From JALORV01 sp963780715 (lineage in GTDB: Bacteria > Pseudomonadota > Gammaproteobacteria > Burkholderiales > Burkholderiaceae_F), in assembly GCA_963780715.1 (NCBI GenBank), contig CAWADK010000016.1, forward strand, positions 248,001 to 312,000: a DNA stretch of 64,000 nt, in the 5' to 3' direction. Positions 27,868 to 38,000 of this stretch are shown in pieces. How positions within the stretch are numbered: position 1 is the first letter of the stretch; the number at the start of each line of letters is the position of its first letter. The notes beneath the pieces were generated by a model. It was not told the DNA's origin, made no database searches, and saw nothing but the letters and a program-made list of their open reading frames with translations. The position numbers and the translations under genes are program-made.

Positions 27868-28978
27868 ATGAATAACCGGCTGATCCCGACACAGCGCATG
27901 CAGGCCTCGCCGATCGCACGCGCCGCGTGCGTCGTCTACGGGATGCTGCTGCTCTATTCCGGACTCGCCCCGTGGTCGGGCTGGCGCGACCTCGGCATCG
28001 ACGCCTGGGCCTACCTGACGGCGCCGGCACCGCACTACATCACGACCTTCGACCTCGTCGCCAACGTGCTCGCCTACCTGCCGTTCGGTGCGCTCATTGT
28101 GCTGGCGGTTCACCCGCGCGTGCGCGGCCTGAGCGCGATAACGCTGGGCACGCTGGGCGGTGTGCTCCTGTCGGGCTCGATCGAGGCCGTGCAGACCTAT
28201 CTTCCTACGCGCATTGCCTCGAATATCGACCTGCTGGCCAACACGTTGGGCGCGGCTGCAGGGCGCCGTCATCGCGGCGCCGCTGACGTCCACCCTGATC
28301 GACCGCGGTCGTCTCGCCGACTGGCGCCGACGGTGGTTCGAGCGGCATGCCACGGGGGTGCTGATGGCGGTGGCGCTGTGGCCCGCGGCCCAGGTCTATC
28401 CGGCGCCGATGCTGTTCGGCAATGGCGAGCTGCACATCGCACTCGAGCCGGTCGTCGAAGCTCTCGGCGGCCAGTGGTGGATGCTCGATGCCAACGGCTT
28501 CGGCCCGGCCGAGTTCGTGCTCGCGGAGGCATTCGTCGTTGCGGCCTCGGTTCTCGCTGCCGGCCTCGCGCTGTCGTCCGTGACGCGGCCGTCGGCGCCG
28601 CGCTATCGATTGCTGATCGCGTTGCTTTTCGCGGCGCTCGCCACCAAGTCGCTTGCCAATGCCGTGCAGTTCGGACCCGACCGCGCGCTCGCGTGGCTGA
28701 CGCCGGGCGCGGCCGGCGGACTTGCGCTGGGACTGCTGTCGCTTGCCGCTGCCAGTGGCGGCCGCCGGGTGCTGCAGGCCCGGCTCGCCCTCGTGGCACT
28801 GGTCGCCCTGCTGGTGGCGGTCAATGTCGTGCCTGACAATCCTTACCATCTGGCCCAGATGCAGGAGTGGCGCCAGGGACGTCTGCTCAACTTCAATGCG
28901 CTGACCCATTGGCTCGCGATGCTATGGCCACCTGCGCTCGTGGTCGGGCTGCTCTCCTTCGCGCCCGAGCACGGCTAG
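27868..28978 (+). CDS. VanZ-family membrane protein, one frameshift
   Basis: About 369 residues after removing the extra A at 28260, which splits …LLANTLGAAAG from AVIAAPLTSTLIDRGR. The N-terminal half has the VanZ pattern (DLVANVLAYLPFGALIVLAV…LGTLGGVLLSGSIEAVQTYLPTRIASNIDLLANTLG). The C-terminal half adds several more spans. Function unknown; VanZ itself gives low-level teicoplanin resistance. Divergent from birA. Confidence 0.78.
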
Positions 28979-28993
28979 CCATGCGGTGGTTCC

Positions 28994-28999
28994 TATAAT
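28994..28999 (+). promoter_or_regulatory. Candidate −10 box (TATAAT)
   Basis: A perfect sigma-70 −10 hexamer 31 bases before the ferredoxin start, in the short gap after the VanZ stop. The −35 at the right spacing (ACGGCT) is poor. Confidence 0.45.
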
Positions 29000-29029
29000 G
29001 GATCACCCATCCTCACCCGCCGGCGCGCC

Positions 29030-29338
29030 ATGAGCTATTACAAGCACCACGTCTTCTTCTGCCTCAATGAGCGCGACGACGGCTCCGCCTGCTGCGGCCG
29101 GCATCAGGCAGGCGAAATGCAGCAGCACGCGAAGTCGCGCATCAAGGAGCTCGGGCTCAACGGCGAGGGCCAGGTGCGCATCAACAAGTCGGGGTGTCTT
29201 GACCGTTGCGATGAAGGTCCGTGCATCGTGGTCTACCCGGAAGGCACCTGGTACACCTACGTGGACCGCGATGACATCGACGAGATCATCGACTCGCATC
29301 TGGTGAACGGCCGCGTGGTCGAGCGCCTGCTCCTCTGA
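29030..29338 (+). CDS. Thioredoxin-like [2Fe-2S] ferredoxin
   Basis: 102 residues. Cysteines in HHVFFCLNERDDGSACCG and KSGCLDRCDEGPCIVVYP match the NuoE-like/Shethna-type [2Fe-2S] ferredoxin fold. Cytoplasmic electron carrier of unknown partner. Its stop shares a base with the next start, so the hydrolase is translationally coupled. Confidence 0.9.
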   Translation: MSYYKHHVFFCLNERDDGSACCGRHQAGEMQQHAKSRIKELGLNGEGQVRINKSGCLDRCDEGPCIVVYPEGTWYTYVDRDDIDEIIDSHLVNGRVVERLLL

Positions 29339-30018
29339 TGACTCCGCGCGCGGAGAAGCGGCTGATCGACGGTCCGGTTGGCCGCATCGAACTCGCGCTG
29401 GACTGGCCCCTGGCCGGGCCGGCGAACGGCGTGGCATGCATCGGTCACCCGCATCCGCTCTACGGCGGCACGATGGACAACAAAGTGGCCGCGACGATGG
29501 CGCGGACCTTTGCCTCGCTCGGATGGCTCGCGATCCGCTTCAATTTCCGCGGTGTTGGCGACTCCGAGGGTTCGCACGACCATGGGCAGGGAGAGACCTC
29601 GGACCTGCTGCACGTGCTGCGCACCGTGCCCGCCCTCGACGGCGTACGCGAGCGACTCGCCGCGTCCTATCCCGTGGCGCTCGCCGGGTTCTCCTTCGGC
29701 AGTTTCGTCGCTGCACAGGCGGCTCGACTGCTGGCGGAAGGCGCGCGACCGGTCGACTACCTGGTCCTGGTCGGCGCGGCGGCCGGCAAGTGGCCGATGC
29801 CTGAGGTGCGCGCCGACACGCTGGTGATTCATGGCGAACTCGACGAAACGATCTCGCTCGCGGCGGTGCTCGACTGGGCCCGACCGCAAGGCCTGCCGGT
29901 ACTTGTCATTCCCGGGGCCGATCACTTCTTCCACCGCCGGCTGCCGGTACTCAAAGCGCGAATAAGCGCGCACATCCGGGGCATGTCTCAGTTTGACGCC
30001 GCCGAGCAAAGCCATTAA
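29338..30018 (+). CDS. Alpha/beta hydrolase
   Basis: 226 residues. CIGHPHPLYGGTMDNKV, FNFRGVGDSEG, the nucleophile elbow GFSFGS, and VIHGELDETI…ADHFFHRR (Asp and His of the triad). This HPHPLYGG class of small hydrolases is common in Proteobacteria; substrate unknown. Confidence 0.88.
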   Translation: MTPRAEKRLIDGPVGRIELALDWPLAGPANGVACIGHPHPLYGGTMDNKVAATMARTFASLGWLAIRFNFRGVGDSEGSHDHGQGETSDLLHVLRTVPALDGVRERLAASYPVALAGFSFGSFVAAQAARLLAEGARPVDYLVLVGAAAGKWPMPEVRADTLVIHGELDETISLAAVLDWARPQGLPVLVIPGADHFFHRRLPVLKARISAHIRGMSQFDAAEQSH

Positions 30019-30088
30019 AAGGTTTACGTTCCGGGCCGCAGTTTGCGGCTCAAGGCAAAAGAAGCGCCTCTGACGGCGACAGGGAAAC

Positions 30089-30601
30089 ATGGACGGCTCA
30101 ATCGTCTACTCAAAGACTCCGAAGGGAGTTGCGGAAGTCGCGGCGCGCAGCGCACAGCTTTCGATGACGACGCGCCGCGTGTTGATCATGGTCGACGGCA
30201 AGCGCACCATCGACGAACTCGCCGTGCTGCTGCGCCCTGGCGAGATCGATGCTGTCATCACGCAACTCGAAAGTGCCGGCCTGATCCAGCGCAATTCGGC
30301 CACCCACGCCATCGATGTGCCGACGGTGGCCGGGCGCGTGCTCGAAACGGTCGCCCCGACGACCCAGGGCGGTGCGCCCGACGAGCAGAACCCGATGACG
30401 CTCGACGAGGCCAAGCGCCGCGCGGTGCGGGAACTTACCGACCGGCTCGGCCCGGGCGCCGAGGCCCTCGCAATCCGCATCGAGGGCTGCAAGACGATCG
30501 AGGACTTCCGCGAGCGCGTGCGCGAGGCTGAACGCCTGGTCACCGCCGCACTCGGCCCGGCGGCTGCGCAGGACTATCTGCGCGCGCTGCGCAAGCGATA
30601 G
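30089..30601 (+). CDS. Hypothetical protein (170 aa)
   Basis: Soluble. It starts MDGSIVYSKTPKGVAEVAARS, followed by a winged-helix-like stretch (LSMTTRRVLIMVDGKRTIDELAVLLRPGEIDAVITQLESAGLIQ), a Pro/Gly linker and a helical tail rich in Arg/Glu. The middle suggests a MarR/ArsR-like fold without clear DNA-contact residues. I do not recognise the family by name. Confidence 0.65.
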   Translation: MDGSIVYSKTPKGVAEVAARSAQLSMTTRRVLIMVDGKRTIDELAVLLRPGEIDAVITQLESAGLIQRNSATHAIDVPTVAGRVLETVAPTTQGGAPDEQNPMTLDEAKRRAVRELTDRLGPGAEALAIRIEGCKTIEDFRERVREAERLVTAALGPAAAQDYLRALRKR

Positions 30602-30683
30602 TCCGGCAAAACGCCGGGAACTCCAGCCGGCGCGCGCTATCGTACGAGTCTCCGCTCCGCGCGGTGCGCTCCACATTTCCGAA

Positions 30684-31877
30684 GTGCCCTCACTCCTGCT
30701 CCCGCTGTGCCGGGCTGTCGCCCTGCTCGCCGCCTGTCTGCTGACGGCGAGTGCCGCGGCCCAGGCACCACTGCTGTCGGCTCGCTCGTGGCTGCTGCTC
30801 GATGCCAACAGCGGCGCGACGCTGGCCAGTCATGAACCCGCGCGGCGCCTGGAGCCGGCCTCGCTCACCAAGCTGATGACGGCCTATGTCGTCTTCATTG
30901 CGCTCGGCGAGAAGCGGATCGCTCTTGACGATCGCGTGCCGGTCTCGAACGCGGCGTTCGCCGCGCCGGGCCGTGAAGGCGCGCGCATGTTCATCGAACC
31001 AGGCCGCGCCGTCACCACTGGCGAGTTGTTGCGCGGCTTGATCGTGTCGTCGGGCAACGATGCCGCGGTCGCCCTGGCCGAGCACACGGCCGGATCGCAG
31101 GCCGCATTCGTCGAACGCATGAACGCGGAAGCGCGGCGGCTCGGGCTGAGCGACACGCGCTTCGCCAACCCGACGGGGCTGTCTGATCCGCAGCAGTACT
31201 CGACCGCGCGGGACCTCGCGCGGCTGACGCAGCGCCTGCGCAGTGACTTTCCGCAGCATGTAGCGCACTTTCGCGAGCGCGAGTTCACCTACAACCAGAT
31301 TTCCCAGGCCAATCGCAACCGCCTGCTCTGGAGCGACCCGTCGGTGGATGGCATGAAGACCGGGCATCTCGAAGCGGCCGGCTGGTCGATTGTCGCGACG
31401 GCCGTCCGTCCGCGGGGCAAGGGTGACAACAGCTACGAACGCTGCCTGATCGCCGTGGTGCTCGGTGCGCCGAGCGACAGCGTGCGCGCGCAGGAGGCGC
31501 TGCGGTTGCTCAACTACGGGTTCACCGAGCACGAGACCGTGCGGCTCTTCCGCGCGGCCGAGGTCGTCGCGCGCCCGGAGGTCCTGAAGGGCGATCGCTC
31601 CGAACTGCCGATCGGGCCCGAGCGCGACGTGTTCGTGACCGTGCCGGCCGCCGAACTGCAACGCCTGGGCGAACGCGAATTGCGCTCGGCGATCGAGCGC
31701 CCGGATCCACTCATCGCGCCGCTCACCAAGGGCGAGACCGTCGGCCGCCTCAAGGTGAGCCTGGCCGGTCAGGTCGTCGCCGATGCCCCTGTCGTCGCGC
31801 TCGAGAACGTGCAGGCGGCGGGGCTCTTCGGCCGCGCGTACGATGCGGTCAGACTCTGGTGGAGGAGGCGCAACTGA
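30684..31877 (+). CDS. D-alanyl-D-alanine carboxypeptidase (PBP5/6 type)
   Basis: 397 residues from GTG 30684. Trims the terminal D-Ala from peptidoglycan stem peptides. Signal peptide ending ASAAAQA; active-site SLTK (residues 60-63), SGN near 122 and KTG near 226; then the C-terminal beta domain and a hydrophobic/amphipathic tail (LFGRAYDAVRLWWRRRN) that would anchor it to the inner membrane. Stop overlaps the aminotransferase start. Confidence 0.93.
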   Translation: MPSLLLPLCRAVALLAACLLTASAAAQAPLLSARSWLLLDANSGATLASHEPARRLEPASLTKLMTAYVVFIALGEKRIALDDRVPVSNAAFAAPGREGARMFIEPGRAVTTGELLRGLIVSSGNDAAVALAEHTAGSQAAFVERMNAEARRLGLSDTRFANPTGLSDPQQYSTARDLARLTQRLRSDFPQHVAHFREREFTYNQISQANRNRLLWSDPSVDGMKTGHLEAAGWSIVATAVRPRGKGDNSYERCLIAVVLGAPSDSVRAQEALRLLNYGFTEHETVRLFRAAEVVARPEVLKGDRSELPIGPERDVFVTVPAAELQRLGERELRSAIERPDPLIAPLTKGETVGRLKVSLAGQVVADAPVVALENVQAAGLFGRAYDAVRLWWRRRN

Positions 31878-32797
31878 TGGAATGGCACGAGGCGACGTGC
31901 TTCCTGAACGGCCAGTGGCGGCCGCTTGGCGAGGCGACCGTATCGGTCCTGGACCGTGGCTTCATTTTTGGCGACGGGGTCTACGAAGTGATCCCGGTCG
32001 ACACGCTGGACGGTATCCGTGCGCCGTTTCGCGCGCGCGAGCACTTTGCGCGCCTGCAGCGCAGTTGCGACGGCATCGGCCTCGCCAACCCGTATGACGA
32101 GGCCAAGTGGCTCGACCTGCTCGACGCGATCATCGAGCGGCATCCGTGGCCGCGGCAGGCGGTCTACCTGCAGGTCACGCGCGGCGTAGCCAAGCGGGAC
32201 CACGCGTTCCCGGCCGGGGTCACGCCGACGGTGTTCATCAACACTTCGCCCTGGGCGCCGATCCCGGCAGCACAGATCGAGGGCGGCGTGGCTGCAGTCA
32301 CGCATGCCGACGAGCGCTGGCTGCATTGCGACATCAAGAGCATCTCGCTGCTGGGCAATGTGCTGATGAAGCAGTACGCAACGGACCACGATGCTTTCGA
32401 GACCGTGATGCTGCGCGACGGTTTCCTCACGGAAGGATCGAGCGCCAACGTCATGGTGATCAGGGACGGGCGGATGCTCGCGCCGCGCCAGTCGCACCAG
32501 ATCCTGCCCGGGATCACGTGCGACACGAGCTACCTGCTGGCGAAGGAACATGGGCTCACACTCGAACTGCGCCCGGTCAGCGAGGCGGAATTGCGCAGCG
32601 CCGATGAACTGTGGCTGAGTTCCTCGGGGCGCGAGGTGCTGCCGATCACCACGCTTGACGGCCGCCCGGTCGGCGCGGGCGTGCCAGGCCCGATGTACAA
32701 GCGCATGTGGACCTGGTTCCAGGAAGCAAAACGCGCTGACGCCAGAAGCTGGCAGGCACGCAAGTCCGCAGGGACGCGCGGCCCCGTGGCCGCATGA
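31877..32797 (+). CDS. Class IV aminotransferase, D-amino-acid type
   Basis: 306 residues. PLP fold type IV: SVLDRGFIFGDGVYEVIPV, the lysine in HCDIKSISLLGNVLMKQYA, EGSSANVMVIRDG and the C-terminal LPITTLDGRPVGAG. Best read as D-alanine/branched-chain-type aminotransferase. Standing between a D-Ala carboxypeptidase and lipB, it probably supplies or recycles D-amino acids. GGAGGAGG precedes ATG. Confidence 0.9.
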   Translation: MEWHEATCFLNGQWRPLGEATVSVLDRGFIFGDGVYEVIPVDTLDGIRAPFRAREHFARLQRSCDGIGLANPYDEAKWLDLLDAIIERHPWPRQAVYLQVTRGVAKRDHAFPAGVTPTVFINTSPWAPIPAAQIEGGVAAVTHADERWLHCDIKSISLLGNVLMKQYATDHDAFETVMLRDGFLTEGSSANVMVIRDGRMLAPRQSHQILPGITCDTSYLLAKEHGLTLELRPVSEAELRSADELWLSSSGREVLPITTLDGRPVGAGVPGPMYKRMWTWFQEAKRADARSWQARKSAGTRGPVAA

Positions 32798-33075
32798 CTA
32801 GCGGCGGGCCAGACGACGGGCCGCGCGGGCTCGAGTTTCCGACCGACTTTCCGATCAAGATCATGGGTCGGCGTGACGATGGCTTCGCCCAGGCCATCGT
32901 CGAAGTGGTGCTGCTGCACGCGCCCGACTTCGACGCCTCGACGCTCGAGATGCGCACCTCCAGGGATGGCAATTACCTGTCGCTGACCGCCACGGTGCGC
33001 GCGATTTCGCGCGAGCAGCTCGATGCGCTGTATCGCGCGCTGACCAGCCACCCGATGGTCAAGATCGTCCTCTGA
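32794..33075 (+). CDS. ybeD: DUF493 protein YbeD
   Basis: 93 residues, ACT-like fold: LEFPTDFPIKIMGRRDDGFAQAIVEVV…TSRDGNYLSLTATVRAISREQLDALYRALTSHPMVKIVL. Conserved neighbour of dacA and lipB in Proteobacteria; function unproven. Overlaps the aminotransferase stop (ATGA). Confidence 0.93.
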   Translation: MTSGGPDDGPRGLEFPTDFPIKIMGRRDDGFAQAIVEVVLLHAPDFDASTLEMRTSRDGNYLSLTATVRAISREQLDALYRALTSHPMVKIVL

Positions 33076-33093
33076 CGCAGCGCTGGTGACACG

Positions 33094-33732
33094 ATGATCG
33101 TGCGCCACCTGGGCCATGCCGACTACGTGCCGACGTGGCAGGCGATGCGCGAGTTCACCAATCAGCGCCAGCCTGGCACCGAGGACGAACTCTGGCTCGT
33201 GGAACACCCGCCGGTGTTCACGCTGGGCCAGGCGGGCCGGCACGAGCACCTGCTGGCGGTCACCGACATTCCGGTCGTGCAGACCGACCGCGGCGGCCAG
33301 GTGACCTACCATGGTCCTGGCCAGGTCGTGGCCTATCCGCTCGTCGACCTGCGCCGGCTCGGCATCTACGTCAAGGAACTCGTGTTCCGGATCGAGCAGG
33401 CCGTGATCCAGACGCTGGAAGGACTGGGAGTCGACGCCCGCCGCGTCAGCGGCGCGCCCGGCGTGTATGTGCCCTGGGGCGGTGGCAACGTGAACGGCGG
33501 GCTGGCGGGCCACGCGAAGATCGCTGCGCTCGGCATCAAGGTCACCCGCGGTTGCAGTTATCACGGCGTCGCATTGAACGTGAAGATGGACCTTGCACCC
33601 TTTGCGCTGATCAACCCCTGCGGTTACGCGGGCTTGCCCGTCATCGACCTGGACACACTCGGCGTCGCCGTCGAGCCGGAAGCTGTTGCCCAGCGCCTCG
33701 CCGGGCGCCTGGCAACGCATCTGACGGCTTGA
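33094..33732 (+). CDS. lipB: Octanoyl-ACP:protein N-octanoyltransferase
   Basis: 212 residues. Moves octanoate from ACP to lipoyl domains, before LipA. RGGQVTYHGPGQVVAYPL holds the conserved His/Gly loop; GAPGVYV and KIAALGIKVTRGCSYHGVALNV carry the catalytic Lys region; the Cys in INPCGY is the acyl-enzyme nucleophile. Confidence 0.95.
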   Translation: MIVRHLGHADYVPTWQAMREFTNQRQPGTEDELWLVEHPPVFTLGQAGRHEHLLAVTDIPVVQTDRGGQVTYHGPGQVVAYPLVDLRRLGIYVKELVFRIEQAVIQTLEGLGVDARRVSGAPGVYVPWGGGNVNGGLAGHAKIAALGIKVTRGCSYHGVALNVKMDLAPFALINPCGYAGLPVIDLDTLGVAVEPEAVAQRLAGRLATHLTA

Positions 33733-33805
33733 AAGGGAACTCGTTGGCTACACTTGAGCACTCCCTGTCTCCACGCGCCGTCGGCCGCTCCCACGGCACA
33801 TTCCC

Positions 33806-34810
33806 ATGTCCAGCGACGCGCCACCCGTGACCCGCGATCCCTACGCCAAGCTCAAGGGCGAGGCCAAGACCGGCAAGGTGTTCAAGAAATTCGACATCAA
33901 GCCGGTTGCGGCAGGCGAAGCGCTGAAGAAGCCCGCGTGGATCCGCGTGAAGGCAGGCTCCGCCTCGACGCGCTTCTACGAGATCAAGGCGATCCTGCGC
34001 GAGCACAGCCTGCACACGGTGTGCGAGGAAGCGACCTGCCCCAACATCGGCGAGTGCTTCGGCAAGGGCACGGCGACCTTCATGATCATGGGCGACAAGT
34101 GCACGCGCCGCTGCCCGTTTTGCGACGTCGGTCACGGCCGGCCCGATCCACTCGATGTCAACGAGCCGACGAACCTGGCCCGGACGATCGCCGCGCTGAA
34201 GCTCAACTACGTCGTCATCACGTCGGTCGATCGCGACGACCTCAAGGACGGCGGCGCGCAGCATTTTGTCGACTGCATCCGGGCTACGCGCGAGCTGTCG
34301 CCCGCCACGCGGATCGAAGTCCTGGTGCCCGATTTCCGCGGCCGGCTCGAGCGAGCGCTCGCGATCCTCGAAGCAGCACCCCCCGACGTGATGAACCACA
34401 ACCTGGAGACGGTGCCGCGGCTGTATCGCGAGTCGCGTCCCGGTTCCGACTACCAGCACTCGCTGACGCTGCTCGCGGAGTTCAAGCGGCGCGTGCCCGG
34501 TGTGCCGACGAAGAGCGGACTGATGGTCGGACTCGGCGAAACCGACGACGAGATCCTGCAGGTGATGCGCGACCTGCGCGCGCACGGCGTCGACATGCTG
34601 ACGGTCGGCCAATACCTCGCGCCCACCAACCATCACCTGCCGGTGCGCCGCTACGTGCATCCGGACGTGTTCCGCATGTTCGAGGCCGAGGCGGCGAAGA
34701 TGGGCTTTTCGCACGCGGCCTGCGGCGCGATGGTGCGCTCTAGCTACCACGCCGACCAGCAGGCGCACGCGGCCGGCCTGGTTGGCATGTCCGTTGCCAA
34801 GGAAGCCTGA
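33806..34810 (+). CDS. lipA: Lipoyl synthase
   Basis: 334 residues. Radical-SAM enzyme inserting two sulfurs into octanoyl groups. Auxiliary-cluster cysteines in CEEATCPNIGEC (about 73-84), the radical-SAM CTRRCPFC (CxxxCxxC, about 99-106), and the C-terminal RSSYHADQQ with the third-cluster serine. Directly downstream of lipB. Confidence 0.96.
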   Translation: MSSDAPPVTRDPYAKLKGEAKTGKVFKKFDIKPVAAGEALKKPAWIRVKAGSASTRFYEIKAILREHSLHTVCEEATCPNIGECFGKGTATFMIMGDKCTRRCPFCDVGHGRPDPLDVNEPTNLARTIAALKLNYVVITSVDRDDLKDGGAQHFVDCIRATRELSPATRIEVLVPDFRGRLERALAILEAAPPDVMNHNLETVPRLYRESRPGSDYQHSLTLLAEFKRRVPGVPTKSGLMVGLGETDDEILQVMRDLRAHGVDMLTVGQYLAPTNHHLPVRRYVHPDVFRMFEAEAAKMGFSHAACGAMVRSSYHADQQAHAAGLVGMSVAKEA

Positions 34811-35000
34811 GCACGCCGCTCTTGGCGGCTGGACCGGCTCTTCGCTGAACAATAGATTGAGTGCGGATCGGGTCGACCGCATTCAGTAGCTCCTATTGTC
34901 CGCAGTTGGCCAGATGCCGGTTCGACAAGGTCCGGTTCTGAGCGGATGATCACCAGGCTATCTTTCCGCCGGACAGTAAGCCCCCAACACCCGACGGCGA

Positions 35001-38000
35001 ATGTCCAATGCATTCGCAAGCACTCGAATAATCCTCCCAGGGCAAGCGCTGAACTTCTACCGTTATCTATCGAACTGGTTTTTTGCTCTGTCGAGGCCTC
35101 AGCGCTGGGGCGCGCGCGACGAGCCTCTGTGGGCCGAAGTGTTCAGCCCGGAGCGACTCGAGCAACACGCCGAGAGCCTTGCGGAAGCACAGACAACCGG
35201 GGATCTGCGCCTGCCGTGGTTCGGCTTCGCCCGGCGCAGCGCCGACAACGCGCGGGTACTCATCGGCGCCTACGAGGCAATTGCTGCTGCCGTCGACAAG
35301 CAGAGCTCGATCACGCCTGCCGCCGAATGGCTGCTCAACAACTTCCACATCGTTGAAGAGCAGATCCGCGACATCCGCTCGTTGCTGCCGTCCAGTTTCT
35401 TTGGGGAACTGCCGGCACTCGATAGCGGCCCACTGATCGGACTGCCTCGCATCTACGGCATCGCGTGGGCGTTCACCGCGCACACCGACAGCCGCTTCGA
35501 TTCCGGCCTCCTGCATCGTTTCGTCGTCGCGTACCAGCGCGTCCAGCCGTTGACTCTGGCCGAGCTATGGGCGCTGCCGATCATGCTGCGCATCGTGATG
35601 ATCGAGAATCTGCGGCGCCTGGCGGCCCGCATTGTCGAATCGATCAATGGTCGCGAACTGGCCGACCACTTTGTCGATCAGCTGCTCGGTCTCGGCCCCA
35701 GCGGCACGTCGAACGAACCGGACTGGCCGTTTGCAGAGGACGTGCCACTGCCGCGCGCCTCTGCGGCACAGCTTTATCAGCGCTTGCGTTACTCCGATGC
35801 GGTGGCAGCGCCCATTCTCAGGACGCTGACCGAACGGCTGAGCAAGGAGGGCACCCATCCGGAAGAGGTCGTTCGACTCGAGGTCGATCGACAGACAGCG
35901 GCCGATCTTTCCGTGCGCAATCTGATCACCAGCCTGCGGCAAATCTCCTCGTTCGAGTGGCAGAAGTTCGTCGAGGCAGCCAGTCAGGTGCACCTGGCCC
36001 TGTGCGCCGCGCCGCTGTACGCCAGCATGGACTTCATCACCCGGGACCGCTATCGGCACGCCGTTGAAGAACTCGCGCGACGGTCTCCGCTGACGGAACT
36101 TGAGGTTGCGGGCGTGGCAGTCCGGCGCGCCGCGGAGGCCGACGCTGCAGCGGGTGCGCGCCTGCTCGACCCGGGGTACTACCTGATCGATGACGGGCGG
36201 GTCGACATCGAGCGAGAGATCCGCTACCGGGTTCCGCTTGCGCGCCAGCTCTTGCGGGCCGCGCTCCGGATAGCGTTGCCGATCTACCTCGGCGCTGTCT
36301 TTTTTCTGACGTTCGGCATGGTCGCCATCGTGATCGCCGCGAGCGCCGATGCGGGCATCGAGGCCGCTGTCCTGTTGCTGCTCGGAGCGCTGGCGATCTT
36401 TCCTGCCTCCGACATCGCTGTCACGATCGTCAACCGGCTGGTCGGCGTGGCCGTTGCCCCTCGCCATCTGCCGCGACTGGAACTTGCCGGCGGAATCCCG
36501 GCATCGATGCGCACCTTCGTGGTCGTGCCGACGATGCTCGGCAGTGACGAATCCATCGACGAACAGGTCCATCAGCTCGAAACGCGACACTTGTCGAGCG
36601 GACCGGGTGAACTCTACTTCGCTCTGCTTACCGACTGGCCCGATGCCGAGCAGGAGAACATGCCGGACGACCGCGCGCAGTATGACTATGCGGTGGCGGC
36701 CATCCAACGGCTGAACAGCCGTTATCCCTCCAGAGCGGACGCCAGTTCAGATGGCTACCAGCGCTTCTACCTCTTTCATCGTCGACGCCTGTGGAATGCC
36801 TCGGAGTCCCGCTGGATGGGGTGGGAGCGAAAGCGCGGCAAGCTGCAGGAGTTCAATCGCCTGTTGCGCGGCGCGCACGACACGACTTTCCTTGCTGATC
36901 AGCACTATGTGCCGCCGCCCGACGAGGTGCGCTTTGTCCTGACACTCGACGCCGACACGATCCTGCCGATCGGCGCGGCGGCTGAACTGGTGGGTACTCT
37001 CGTACACCCGCTGAACCGGCCGCAGCCTGACGCGAGCGGACGGGTCGTGCAGGGCTACGGGATCCTGCAGCCGCGCATCACGCCGGCGCTGCCCACACGC
37101 GTCGGCGCCACGCGCTTTCAGCAGCTGTTTTCCGGAAACGCCGGCGTCGATCCGTACACGTTCCAGGTGTCGGACGTCAACCAGGACCTGTTCGGTGAAG
37201 GCACTTTCACCGGCAAGGGTCTGTATGACGTGGATGCGTTCGAGACCTCACTCACCGGGCGGACGCCGGAGAACGCGATACTGAGTCATGACCTCTTCGA
37301 AGGAAGCTTCGCGCGCTGCGGCTTTGTCAGCGACGTCGAGTTGTTCGAGGAGTTTCCATCGCACACCGGTGTCGCGGACATGCGCTCGCACCGCTGGGTG
37401 CGCGGTGACTGGCAACTGCTGCCCTGGATCTGCGGTCGGTACTGGCACATGATTCCAGCGCTGGCGCGATGGAAGATGCTCGAGAATCTGCGGCGCTCCC
37501 TGTCGGCGCCGGCCATGTTCCTGATGCTGGTGGCCAGCTGGCTGATCCCGGCAATGGCACCTGGACCCTGGATCGGACTGGTGGTGATCGCGCTGCTGCT
37601 TCCGCAGATGCTGCCGCTGGTAGAACGACTTGTGCCGCGGCCCAATCTCGATCGCAGCCATTGGCTGCGTAGCCTGGCGGCGGATTTCGTGTCTGGCGGA
37701 ACGCGTGCCGGGGTCAATCTGGCTCTGCTCGCACACCGGGCCTGGCTGACGGGCGATGCGATTGTTCGCACCCTGGCGCGGCTGGCGAAGCGCCGCAGGT
37801 TGCTCGAGTGGAACACGAGCGCGCAAGTTCAGTCAGCGGCGCGTCTGTCCGCTCGGAGCTTCGTCAAAAGCATGCTGCCCAGCATGGTGATCGTCATCGC
37901 CGTGGCCATCGCGGTGTTCGCCACTCAGCCCGACCGCATCTGGATGGCGTTGCCGCTTGTCGCTCTGTGGTTGCTGGCTCCATTCATTGCACGGAGGATC

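Noticed and set aside
33728..33747. Promoter upstream of lipA (TTGAAA and TACACT)
   Set aside because: Spacing of 14 bases is too short, and lipA probably shares the upstream transcript.
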